The notes beneath the pieces are model-generated. The model saw nothing but the letters and a program-made list of their open reading frames with translations. It did not search any database and was not told the origin of the DNA. 64,000 nucleotides of DNA from Cycas panzhihuaensis (Eukaryota > Cycadophyta), in contig CM041465.1 in the NCBI GenBank assembly GCA_023213395.1, positions 226,679,741-226,743,740 on the forward strand, written 5' to 3'. A program made the translations under genes and the position numbers. Of this stretch, positions 11,832 through 21,905 are shown in pieces; the stretch's first letter is position 1, and the number at the start of each line of letters is the position of its first letter.

Positions 11832-12477
11832 TGTTAGGTGAAGTGACAACAATGGTTGGAGGCTAAAATTTTGACATGTTGGCAATGCGGTTTCTCCCTA
11901 AACCTTCCTTGGGGGGTTCCAAGGGGGGCAGGATCCCCCATTGGCCAGGGGGTATGGGGGGTGTGGAACACCCCCTGCAAAGATAGGGTTCGAGGGTGAT
12001 AGCCCCTGACCCAAAAATTTAGCACTGGAAAGTATATTAAATTATAAAGAGAATTAGGGTCATTCGCACAGAATACCCTAAATTCTACGGTCAAGATTTT
12101 TGCCCTGGATGACCCTCTCATGTAGCCTGATTTAGGGTATTTTTCATTATGTTGATAGTGTTCAATATACTGTGAGGAGTTGGGCAACTGGTTGTTATTA
12201 TTATGAGTACTCTGCTACAGGATTATGTACATTTTCTCTATTTTTTGACAATAAAGATCGATACCTTTCCTGTGCGAATGTTCCCTAGCACATTGCTAGG
12301 GTTTTACCACATTATATCAGGTGTATTTGCGATGCATATCCTTCTTGTTCATTTTATTATTTTATCTCTAGTTTAAGAACTTGCATGTTAAATTTTAGTT
12401 TCGATTTTTGTAACTAATTACAAGAATAGTTTAGATCTTAGTGGCAGTTTAAGTGTTGGGACCTTGTCTTCTCAACA
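11832..12477 (+). repeat. Right (3') LTR of copia element
   Basis: It begins TGTTAGGTGAAG after the sequence GTAGAGAT and ends CTCAACA just before the AGGTT duplication. The G-run cluster at about 11901-11970 is conserved with the left LTR. Confidence 0.9.
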
Positions 12478-12482
12478 AGGTT

Positions 12483-13875
12483 GTTGCAACTTCTACCGTT
12501 GATGAAGATAAGTAATGTCATAGTAGAAGGAATATAGATTTTGATAGGGTAGAAGAGGAAAAAGAGTGACGATAGGGTCATTGAATGGAAAAGGGACTCA
12601 ATAGAGTGAACTAGTCATGAGGGACTCAAGTGGCTATGGATAAAGGTCATATAGGGTAGGGGGACCCAAAGACGAGGCTACCAGCATGTGAGGAGACCGA
12701 CCCAATAGACGGGAAGAAGACAATGATGAAAAGGCCCCCTTAGGGTCTCAAAGATTACTCAAGGAAGTAAGGCACAATCCTAGATGGGGAAGGCACTTCC
12801 TTTGGGAGCCCTAGAGGCATGAACGGGCAGCGAAACTAAGTTCAGGCCAAAATGAGACAAATGAGTATAAACACAGATATATTTGGAGACTGTATAAAAA
12901 TTAAGATAGAAGGGACCTCGCATGAACTAAAGGGCTCATCACAAATATGCCTGAAGAGAGAAAAGAAAAGATGGCCACAGAGGCAAAATGGAAGATAGAC
13001 CCAGAAGGTGAAGGTAACGAGAGGAGAGAGACAGTCCCAAGGGCTATCACAACTAGAAAAAAGGAGGAAGTGCCCGTTGGGGTCCCTGCCTATATAAGGA
13101 AAACTTGGCGAAAACGGGATTCATTTTCACATGCTCATAATCGATCTAGAGCCTTTTTCCTTACACAGCAAAGCATCGCCCAACTTCAGAGGTATGTAGA
13201 GGGAGATCAAACCATTAGACAAGGCAAGGAGATAGCCATTAGGACCAGGGAGATTAGATGGCAGTAATGAGGCTAGATCTGATGAGTGGATCGTTCCATA
13301 GCCACCTCATTTTGTTGATTAAAATGAATGCCATTTTATACTTTTATTAGGTGAGTTTTGGCCCCTTAAGGCCGAATTGGGATCCTATGAAGCCCAATTT
13401 AGGTCTAGAGAGAGGTAGGACTAGGGCATTAGGTATCCCTAGTCCGAGTGGGCTCAAGTGTGGCTCACTCAAGTAAAAATTTTTTGGATTTTTTGGGCAT
13501 AACTCCCCCTTTTATGGGGGGCGAGACTGGCCCTGCAACAAAGATCATGCTATCGTGAAATTTATCGCAGGGCTGGTGTGCTAAAAACTCAATGGGGCCC
13601 CTATCAAACTTTGTGGTGCCATAAAGTTTGGCATGGGGCAGGGACTACAAATAGAAAAAAAGAGGAAATTGACCCAAAGGGATGCCAGAACCAGCTCAGA
13701 GAAGGGGAGAGTCAACTTGAAGGTAGGCAAATAGTCATAGGAGTATTCTGACTAATTTTTGGGTGCTTAGCAAGCAGTTATCATGGTGGACAACTGTGAA
13801 AATATCATAGTAGCTATGATAAGTTTCATTGAGATGCTGACTCAAGGGGATTAACAGATCCTAGGGAGATGTAGT
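12483..13875 (+). other. Stretch upstream of mobile-domain relic, unassigned
   Basis: This region is purine-rich on the plus strand. A 106-codon open frame at 12947-13267 is rich in Lys, Arg and Glu and resembles nothing recognised. It overlaps a TATA-like box and is more likely leader or promoter DNA than a gene. Confidence 0.3.
13086..13102 (+). promoter_or_regulatory. Possible TATA box
   Basis: CTGCCTATATAAGGAAA is a good plant TATA match. It lies in the sense orientation about 780 bp upstream of the mobile-domain-like frame, so it could be the promoter of that unit or part of an LTR. No transcript evidence is available. Confidence 0.35.
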
Positions 13876-14830
13876 TTGTTGAAGGTTATTAGGATGCCAC
13901 AGTACACTTCAGACCAACATTTTCTGGTGGACATCGTCATTTATTGGGATCATAGGTGGCACGTATTCCACCTCCCCCAGGTAGGGGACATTACCATCAC
14001 ACCGGGAGACATCAAGAGGATCCTAGGCATACCTGTAGGAGGAGCACCAGTGTTGCTAGAAGCATTGCCTAGCAACGATGCTGCACACAGGGAGGTAGCC
14101 ATATTCTTCATGGGCCAGGACAGGTAGGAGAGGTGTGGGATACCTGTATAGAGCATGGTTATGTCATGGATTCCTTAGGTGAGGAAGTTGATCACACTAG
14201 GTATTCTGCTTTGGATTTCCCAGAAATAAAACTATAGGGATATCCTTAACAGCTAGATGAAGACAGTGAAGCAATGTGAGGTTAGGGAGAGGATGGATTG
14301 GGCCATCTTGATGGCGACGAACATGATTACTTAGCTAGATGCCATTGGAGTGAGGGGGAGAGAAAGATTCTCTTATAGTACACTATTGTAGTACTAGTTT
14401 TTTGACCATTTTGGAGCTGTAGAACAAATAGGAGGACCACACCTTATCTTAGCGTAGGCTCCTATGGTATACAGGTGGCATACTCATTTTAGAGGGGCCA
14501 AGGACTAGGCACACGCTCGACGCCTAGTGGAGGTGACATCACTAGACCTCCTCACCATGGCAGACTATATGATAGATCCATATAGAGGGGTGAGGTGGCA
14601 TAGTGATGATGAGGTAGGCAGAGTAGGAGGTGGTCCTTGAGGTGATGATGATGATGGTGATAACGGGGATGAAGGGGCAGGCCCATCACGAGTAGCTGGT
14701 GGTGAGGCAAGTCCATGAGGGATCGTAGGAGGTGAGGCAGAGCCTTTGAGAGTCGTAGGAGGAGAGGCGAGTCCTTTAGGAGCTATAGGGAGAGGCAAGC
14801 CATTCCACACACCAGTCCGAAGGCTGAGGA
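13876..14830 (+). pseudogene. Plant-mobile-domain-like (PMD) protein relic
   Basis: The frame at 13876-14127 reads YTSDQHFLVDIVIYWD, then WHVFHLPQVGDITITPGDIK and RILGIPVGGAPV. This 'TFHLPxGExTITxxDxxxxLGLPVxGxPV' layout is the start of the plant mobile domain found in MAIN/MAIL proteins and in Mutator- and gypsy-linked proteins. A later piece near 14398-14530 (FDHFGAVEQIGGPHLILA and VYRWHTHFRG) fits the end of the domain, and ADYMIDPYRGVRWHSDDEV follows. The C-terminal tail is acidic (DDDDGD), then has about three copies of a GGEAxPLxxV repeat at 14690-14790. Stops and a frameshift lie between the pieces. It could be host- or transposon-derived. The family call is by motif order only. Confidence 0.5.
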
Positions 14831-15299
14831 TGGTCAAGAGAGCTCAGGCAATGGTAGTGGCAGTAGAGGTAGCGATAGAGAGGGGAACGAGATGCCCGGA
14901 TAGGCCAAGCAGCTGGCAAGGTTGTACTGGAGGAGGATGAGGTACCAGCAGTTGAGGTAGGTCCTGAGGAGGTGGTAGTCACCATAGTAGAGGAGTTGGT
15001 TATCCCAGGAGGTGAGACACTACCTTTTCCTCCCATCCTTTGACTATCAAGCATTTAGTTAGTTTTCTTCTGATTTAGTTTTGATGGTTTGATGTGCATA
15101 TGGATATGAGGACTAATATGTGCCACGTTTGACTTAGAAGGAGCAATAGAGATGGAGAGGTTGATTGAGATGATAGTCTGGGAGATATTCCCCTAGGCCT
15201 ACGCGGAGGAGTAACCTCCTATCCAGATAAGAGAGGAGCCACGATCGACGGGGGCATACACAATGTCATTTATCCTATTGATCAGGGCTAGGAACATCT
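14831..15299. other. Unassigned spacer
   Basis: Moderately GC-rich sequence between the mobile-domain tail and the gag of the minus-strand copia. The boundary between these two units was not located. Low-complexity Ser/Thr-rich frames on the minus strand were not recognised as a protein. Confidence 0.3.
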
Positions 15300-16304
15300 G
15301 GGTAGCAGAGTCCTAAGAGCACCAAGCGAGGATGGGATAGTTATAGGGGGAGCTGGACAGGACTCGTGCAGAGAAGCACCTCTACTTAGAGAAACACCTT
15401 TACCTAGAGATGAAGAATTCCATCCTCTTTCTTGACTTGGTCCTATAGAGTTCTAACCTCTTCCTTGACTTGGTCCTATAGAATTCCCACCTCTTCCTTA
15501 ACTTGGTCCTGAAGAATTCTAGGTTCTTCCTTGATTGGGTCCTCTTGATCTTCCTCTTGAGATCTGAAAACTTTATTTTATATTTGCTTCTTGATATTGA
15601 TTCAACCCTTGAAGGATTGGTTGTTTAACCCTTTCCTTTAAGTTAGAAGTTAAGGCTAAAGCTTGACCCAACTCTTTATTTATATCTTTATTTTTACTCT
15701 TTTATTCTACATTGAGTAATATAGACAACAATTAATCAACCTTTAAGGTAGACATGTCCTTTGTCACTTCAATGGTAGTCATAATATTTTTAAATTTACC
15801 GATTTCACTTATACTTCTTAATATTTTCTCGACCATTCTCTGTTTAGATATCTGTTCTCCCAAATATACCATTTGATTAACTAGATCTTGCATCTTTACA
15901 ATGAATTCATTAATTAAATTTGTAGGCATCATCCTTAAATTTTCATAGTTTAATCTTAAATTCTGAAGTCTTTGAGGTATAACCCCTTCATAACCAGCCT
16001 TCAAGATGTTCCATGCTTCACAAGAGGTAGAAGCTCCATATATGTGAGAGAAAATCTACTCAACTACAGACATATATATAATTGAGAGCACATCACTATC
16101 CTTCCTTAAAAGCTCTTCCTTTTCTAACTCTTGATCATATGTCAATTTCATGTTAGGTGAAGTTAGTTAAGGTAGAGTATGGCCATGAGAAACAATATTC
16201 CACAAACCCTTTAATTGTAAAATAACTTGTATTTGCTTTGACCATGGTAAATAGTCAGATCCATTGAATTTTGGTAATGATTGTCTAATATGATATGTTG
16301 CCAT
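15300..16304 (-). pseudogene. Copia gag with RG-rich tandem-repeat tail
   Basis: The ATG at 16304 opens MATYHIRQSLPKFNGSDYLP, a classic copia gag start ('LPKFNGxNYxxW'). The middle (16004-15732) is an open 90-codon stretch with IPQRLQNLR, MQDLVNQMVYLGEQIS and VEKILRS, which is the UBN2 gag domain. The same frame continues past a TAA into an Arg/Gly/Ser-rich tail (SRGRSRGPNQGR), then four copies of an 11-codon GPSQGRGxNSI unit. A cysteine-containing stretch near 15350 may be a damaged zinc knuckle. There are stops at 16191, 16071 and 15732 and in the tail. Gag packages element RNA in cytoplasmic particles. Confidence 0.8.
15416..15547 (-). repeat. 33-bp tandem repeat, four copies
   Basis: Four adjacent 33-bp units start at 15416, 15449, 15482 and 15515, with the last the most divergent. 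Because 33 bp is 11 codons, the repeat keeps the gag frame of the minus-strand copia and encodes GPSQGRGxNSI-like units. It sits where copia gags often have a basic RG-rich spacer. Confidence 0.8.
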
Positions 16305-17562
16305 TGTCCTAGCTTCTTAGCTTCTAACAAGTAGCTTATAATAGCCTACCAAGAGGGAAAAAAACTTCAAAAAGATATAAAGAAAAATTTATCTAAAAAT
16401 ACAAAATATAAAACCAAAATTAAACTAAAATTAAATAAAAAAAATTTGAAGTAAAAACAGTGACAATGATCAATTATCAATGTCAACCATAATAACTTGA
16501 ACTATATAAGATGGCAATTGAAAATATGTCAAAACTAAATTATAAATTAATAATGAGTAGTGAAAGGTTTTAACATTAATAAAAAATAATTAGTTAAATA
16601 TAGTGAGAGAACAACTCACGATTGAAATATGTGAAAGAAGATGGATAGACTCACCAACAATATGACTTAAGGTAGACTACACGAAGGTGAACCACCAGCT
16701 ACAAAGCATACATCATACAACTACGAGTTTGATTAACACAAATCAAGAATAGCAATATTACATGGCGTCTCTTTTATATATCAAATCACACCTTAATAAA
16801 ATATATGAAAAAGGTTTCCATGATGGATTAATCATAGATATGACTTCAAATGACAATGGGTGACTTCGAATGAATGTAAAAACTGTGGCTGGAGAATAAA
16901 CACTATGACACAAAGGTATAAATGTAGGATGATTAATATATAACTTCAAATATACATCGGTGCGTGAGAATAACTACATGTAGTATGAAGCATGGGTGGC
17001 ACAGGTGCAGACAACGAGTACAAACAATGTAGGTGTAGATGGCAAGTAGAAAGAATAACACATATCATGGGCGATGCAGGTATAGACGGGAACGAAGCAG
17101 AGTACAAAGAGATGGTGCATATAATTCATAATTCAATCAGTAAATAATAGAATAAAATGACATCTAATTAAATAGAATTTAAGTAGGTAGCTAATTAAAA
17201 TGTGATGATCTAAATATGGGCAGTAACTAGTAACCAGAAAAATAAAATAGAGTGGAGGATAGAGTAGATATGAATTATTATTATCACATAGTAGATTAAA
17301 AGGCAAATGGATGACTTAATAGCTAATAGACAACAAATAATTTCAGCATATAGGAAGACAAATACAAAATTAAAAAAACATAAAATAAAATAAAAAATAG
17401 AACAAGAACTAACAAAAAATACCTTTGATCAGGTGGAAGCAAAGAAGAACTGGTAGTATCAGCAGCTCTCAATCTTAAAGCATATAGACCATGTCTCCTT
17501 TGATCAGATTTTAAATACATCACTACAAATAAAGAGACTCTTCAAACCTCGCTATGATACCA

Positions 17563-17754
17563 AGTAGAAATGGAATAATTCAAACACCAAGTGAAAAACA
17601 CCAGGATCATAAACAATATCACAAGATACCCTTAATTAACTTGAATAATCTTTACAAAGTACAATATTCTTTATATACTCATAAACTCTTGAGTATAAAG
17701 TTATTTATAAGGTGACCACTAATACAAATGTGCATTGCAAATTATTTTCTAACA
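17563..17754 (-). repeat. 5' LTR of copia remnant A
   Basis: About 190 bp between the PBS (17550-17564) and the resumption of remnant B integrase at 17755. The plus-strand right end is TTTTCTAACA, giving a minus-strand start of TGTTAGAAAA. The other end is degraded, and the exact first base is uncertain by two or three positions. Confidence 0.6.
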
Positions 17755-19322
17755 TGTTCTTCAAAAAGAACACTTAGGCTTTTCTACTAAAATCATTTAC
17801 AAGTATAAGAACATATCAAGTACCTAAAATTGAAGGATTAGATAATGGAAACATCAAGTTGGTATGGACAAGTCCTAACTTCTCCTTTACTCTCCAAGTA
17901 TAATCTCTAGCAAATAGATAATGATGGTTCTCTCCATATGCATATCTTTTACAGATACCATCTGAACAAGTAACATATAACACCCTTATCACCATCACAA
18001 TATCTTCATTAGGTTAATATTTATATAATTAAGATGACATAATCATTCATGCCATAACTTACTCTTATCATCTATATTAACAACAATAGCATAAGAATCC
18101 TTTTGAGCTCTAAATTTCTTAAACACCAAAACATTATCATGTACTCTCCTAGTGGCAACACTAAAGAAGTTCTTCTTAGGGTCCTTAACTATGCATTTAT
18201 TATTATAAAGCTTGATTTTCATACCTTATTTATATATTTCCTGGGTAGGTAAGAGATTCAACTTCATAGTTAGTACATAGTATTCCCCATTGAATTTACC
18301 CCTTATAAGTGAAACAGAACCGATTCCTTCTATAAGCAAAATAGAAGCATCTCTAAGAATGATATTCACATCACTTGTACCTACATAAAAATCATCAAAG
18401 TTTTGCTTCTAATAGGTTATGTATTTTTATGCACCTAATTCTAGGATCCAATAATATTTTTGACTAAATTTAGTCATCATTGATAATGTCAGTATAGTTG
18501 GTACAAATGATAATGTCAATACCTAAATAGAGTATGTCATAACATTCTTTCCTTTGTCATCTTGGTTAGCCTTGTGGTTGCCTTGCTTCTTGAATTAATA
18601 ATTCTTTTCTTTGTGGCCCTTTAGTAATTTTATTTACCTATGAACATCTTCTTCTCTCAAGATAATTCACCTATTTATTGTGTAGACTTGCCCTCTTGAA
18701 TAACATCCTTTCCTTACATCTTCATGACCAAAGCTTTATTTGAACTCAACCCAATAAACACTCTATGATACTTTAACTTAGCATCCTTTACTAGAATTAG
18801 GTTTTATAGTGACTCAAATGATTCACCCTCTATAACCCCATCTCTTCCATAAATAGTTTGGAAGATTCTAAATGCAACAAGTACCTTTGACATAATAATG
18901 GAAAAAAGTAGTGCATTATCAATTGATTTTGCTTTCAATTCTTCCAACCTATTCTTCAAAGCAATAATATTATTTCTTCTCATCCTCAACCTTAGAATTC
19001 AACAATTTTGTCATGAGAGCAGGATGTATATTAATTTACTTTTTTTCAAATATATCACACAACATAGTCTAAATTTCATGTAGGGTTTTAAGTTTGTAAA
19101 CTAAAGCTCTCTAGTCCATAACCAAAGATAGCTTCAACAACCCAACAACCATGAATTATTTCTCCTTAGAATGAATTTATTCTTTCTCATCTAAAATGAA
19201 AGATAAAACTTAGATTTGGTAATGGCCCAAAGTTGATTAACCATTAAGACCAATTCTATATTTTCCCTCTATTTGCTAAAGTTATTCTCTTTAAATGTTA
19301 CTAGAGAAACTAACTTTTCCAT
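17755..19322 (-). pseudogene. Copia gag-protease-integrase start, degraded
   Basis: The minus-strand gag ATG at 19322 gives MEKLVSLVTFKENNF. Gag pieces follow with many stops, including a readable 61-codon stretch at 18989-18804. A zinc-knuckle remnant (KGHKEKNY, last Cys changed) lies near 18620. Protease follows near 18450 (WILELGA, where the family has DSGA), with FDDFYVGTSDVNIILRDAS after it. The pre-integrase and integrase start (LWHExLCHLN, DGICKRYAYGENHH, TWRVKEKLGLVHTNL) reaches NDFSRKA and stops at the copia A LTR. The frame changes between 18010 and 17990. Confidence 0.8.
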
Positions 19323-19439
19323 GATAAAAATTTAGAAAATATATGAACCCTAAACCACCCTACGATAGAACTATTTGAACACATCACAAGTTTGACTTAA
19401 AACACTTAACTTATACACAACTATAATGATTTCTTATAT

Positions 19440-20060
19440 CAATTGGCATAATCATAAAATACTTATGTCTTTCTATTGATTGATATCATTGTTAACTAAT
19501 ATCTATGATAGTGACAAACTTCATCAATTAAAGTAGTGACCACTTCATCAACTGTATGTAGTTATGTTAAACCTCGTTGATTATCTATGAGTATGACCAA
19601 CTCCATCAATAATGTCATAATCTACCAAACTTTATCAGCAATCCTATCAATTATCCAACTTCATTAACTATCTTATCGATTGTTATTGATAGATCTCCCC
19701 AACAGTGTCTAACCTCCATCGATTATCCCATTGATTGTTGTCGATAGCACTCTGTATGAGCATCCAACTATGTCAATTATCTTATCGACTATTGTCAACT
19801 AAAATATATCTAAATTTGTTGATTAGTATGCATCCAATTTTATCAACTGATATCTCACTTAATAAACTACTATCGATCTTGACTTGCTTAAACATCGACT
19901 AAACCAATAATGTCTCTTACATATATGTCCACTATAATTATGGCTTCTCCTGACCAACATTATCTCTACAATATCAACTTTTGTCGACTAAGTAGTAAAG
20001 AATCATCTACATCTACTCTTCAACCCTTCACTTATGATGTGAATAGTTAATCAACTAAAA
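19440..20060. repeat. Degenerate repeat in copia B leader
   Basis: Variants of a phrase like AACTTCATCAATTATC followed by TTATCGATTGTTATCGATAG recur many times, with ATCGAT and GTCGAT palindromic cores. Unit length is irregular, roughly 40-60 bp. The block lies wholly inside the untranslated leader between the PBS and gag of copia B. Confidence 0.5.
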
Positions 20061-20294
20061 TAACTACTCTATCGATGGCTTAGAGAATAGATGTGAGCCT
20101 GTAGAATAGATCTAACATTAGAAAATCACCCATGCTTTAAATAAAACTATTATTACATTACTATGATAGCTATTTCAATTATAAAAAAAGATCAATCCTT
20201 AATAAAGGATTGAGCCAATATTACCTGGCAACCTATAATCTTATTAGTGTACCCAACTTCACCTACTTGTATACAACTATGTGCTCTAATACCA

Positions 20295-20655
20295 TGTTAG
20301 AAATCAAGAAGCAACAGATTATTTATATACATAACAAGTATAAAATGAATAAGCACATAGTAGAATATACTTAGGAAGCCCTTTCAAAAAAAAAATCCAC
20401 CAAAGAATATAGATTGCATTGATACAGAATCTATCAATACAATGGACTTTGGATCCCTCTAAATAGATTTGTAAATGCCTTGAATAATACATGAATATTA
20501 CATTCACCAACTCATAATAGTAATACATTAATACACCATCATAAAGTTTGCATGATATACGATGCATTGTATGCATCACATCAATCTCACTAACTTATGT
20601 CTTATCATGCCACATTAATCATTGGGTGTCAAGTGTATTAATGGCCACTCTAACA
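20295..20655 (-). repeat. 5' LTR of copia remnant B
   Basis: A 361-bp stretch bounded by TGTTAGAAATC and GGCCACTCTAACA (TG...CA with a TGTTAG/CTAACA terminal inverted repeat). It is directly preceded on the plus strand by GCTCTAATACCA, the reverse complement of the PBS. Confidence 0.75.
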
Positions 20656-21267
20656 CATATTAATTCCATACTATAAATGATGGTAAAAGTAGTCTTCATA
20701 ATAAACTTTTAAAATGTTAAATAAAAATGAATTAATATATATGGAATAAAAAGAAAATACCATATAAACCGTGGTTAATATTCTTCATGATAAAATTTAT
20801 TTATCTACCTTATAAATCTTAATGAATATTCTTTATTATATACTTCACTTAATCGATGCATAAGTACATTAATAATAAAAATAATTAAATAACTAAAATC
20901 AAAATATTACAACTATTATTTTAGAATACTAATATTACTACATTTCATTTACAATAAAGGTTAATATGTGAAAAGCTATAATACAAGCCAAAATAGGAAT
21001 GTGACCCCATTAAAATAGAGAAGAAAGATAGGGCACCAATACTACATTTGGTAATTAAGTGAGTCATAAGGTTTACTTTGTAGCAAGAAGAAAAAGATAA
21101 TATAATACAAAAAAAGAGATTGTGTAGTTGTCAAATCCTATAAATATGGATAATTAGTGAAGAATATCACCAAAATGCTAAGTCTATCTATAGATAGTAA
21201 TGTGAAGGCTAAACGATGTAATAGACTTGTATTATAAATAATTTGTAGGTAATAAGGGCATGGCCCT
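20656..21267. other. AT-rich spacer, nothing recognised
   Basis: No reading frame, LTR edge or repeat was recognised in this 0.6 kb. Confidence 0.5.
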
Positions 21268-21312
<45 letters not shown>

Positions 21313-21340
21313 AGTGTGTGTGTGTGTATGTGTGTGTGTT
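21268..21340. repeat. Palindromic compound microsatellite (AC)n(TA)n(GT)n
   Basis: About 26 bp of (AC), then about 20 bp of (TA), then about 26 bp of (GT). The AC and GT arms are reverse complements, so the block can fold into one hairpin with an AT loop. Confidence 0.9.
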
Positions 21341-21432
21341 GTTAGGATTAAAGAGGTCAAATGAAATTTGTAATATAAGAGATAACTCAAGTGAAAGACA
21401 AATGATTTAAGAGGAAGAAATCAAGATCAAAG

Positions 21433-21891
21433 TGATAGAATAATTAATGATAAAGGTTCATTAATTCTTAATTGTCTCATTATATTATATACTTGTAATG
21501 TTTTGTAATTGATTTATATTGAGAGTATTATTGTCATGAATGGGTTAAGTCATAACTTAATGTTATAAGCCTATGTATCTTAGGGCATTTTTGCTCACAA
21601 CATTAGAATAATATAGATTCAGTTTAATCATGTGAGGTTCCAACTATCACCTTGCATGATCTTTTATTTATTATTCCTCAAGCCTCTTGTAACTATTGTT
21701 TTTATTGTATATATGAGGCTTTATATGTAAAAATCATATTGTAATGTATCTTAATGTTATTAATGCATGTGTAATTATATTATAGTATTGATTAATTCAT
21801 TGTCTCCTTGTTTTTCATTGAATATTTACTTTGTATATGTGAGTGGGATTGGAACTTAGGTCTAAACCAGGACTGAGCATCCCTCCTTTCA
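21433..21891 (+). repeat. Left LTR of nested copia
   Basis: Begins TGATAGAATAATTAATG and ends CCCTCCTTTCA, followed at once by the PBS. It is collinear with 28074-28531. Confidence 0.85.
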
Positions 21892-21905
21892 CTTGGTATT
21901 AGAGC

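Larger units (their letters stand above)
7132..12477 (+). mobile_element. Complete Ty1/copia LTR retrotransposon
   Basis: The element has two LTRs of about 647 bp (7132-7779 and 11832-12477) that begin TGTTA and end CTCAACA. An initiator-Met PBS follows the left LTR, and a degenerate gag-pol runs in copia order (gag, protease, integrase, RT, RNase H). The 5-bp target duplication is perfect. The LTRs clearly differ from each other by point changes and pol carries many stops, so this is an old, immobile copy. A solo LTR of the same family lies inverted at 34706-35376. The element interrupts the region that carries the RNase H relic on its left and the plant-mobile-domain relic on its right. Confidence 0.92.
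15300..17754 (-). mobile_element. Truncated copia remnant A (minus strand)
   Basis: The 5' part of a minus-strand copia element. LTR at about 17563-17754, PBS as the reverse complement of TTGGTATCATAGCG at 17550-17564, a leader of about 1.25 kb, then gag. Pol and the 3' LTR are missing. The plus-strand end of the LTR (TTTTCTAACA) abuts TGTTC, where the integrase frame of copia remnant B stops, so A inserted into B. The left end was lost by deletion, and no second TGTTC copy was found. Confidence 0.7.
17755..20655 (-). mobile_element. Truncated copia remnant B (minus strand)
   Basis: 5' LTR 20295-20655, PBS 20281-20294 (reverse complement of TGGTATTAGAGC), a leader of about 950 bp with internal degenerate repeats, gag from 19322, then protease and the start of integrase. 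It ends at 17755, where copia A is inserted. RT, RNase H and the 3' LTR are absent from the window. Confidence 0.75.

Noticed and set aside
11834-12187. A 117-codon minus-strand frame
   Set aside because: It lies wholly inside the right LTR of the copia element and is a chance frame in its GC-rich core.
12947-13267. A 106-codon Lys/Glu-rich frame as a gene
   Set aside because: A TATA-like box lies inside it and no similarity was recognised. It is more likely purine-rich promoter or leader DNA.
15416-15547. Coiled-coil or Pro-rich repeat protein in the other frames of the 33-bp repeat
   Set aside because: A 33-bp repeat is periodic in every frame. Only the minus-strand frame that continues the copia gag has a supported protein context.
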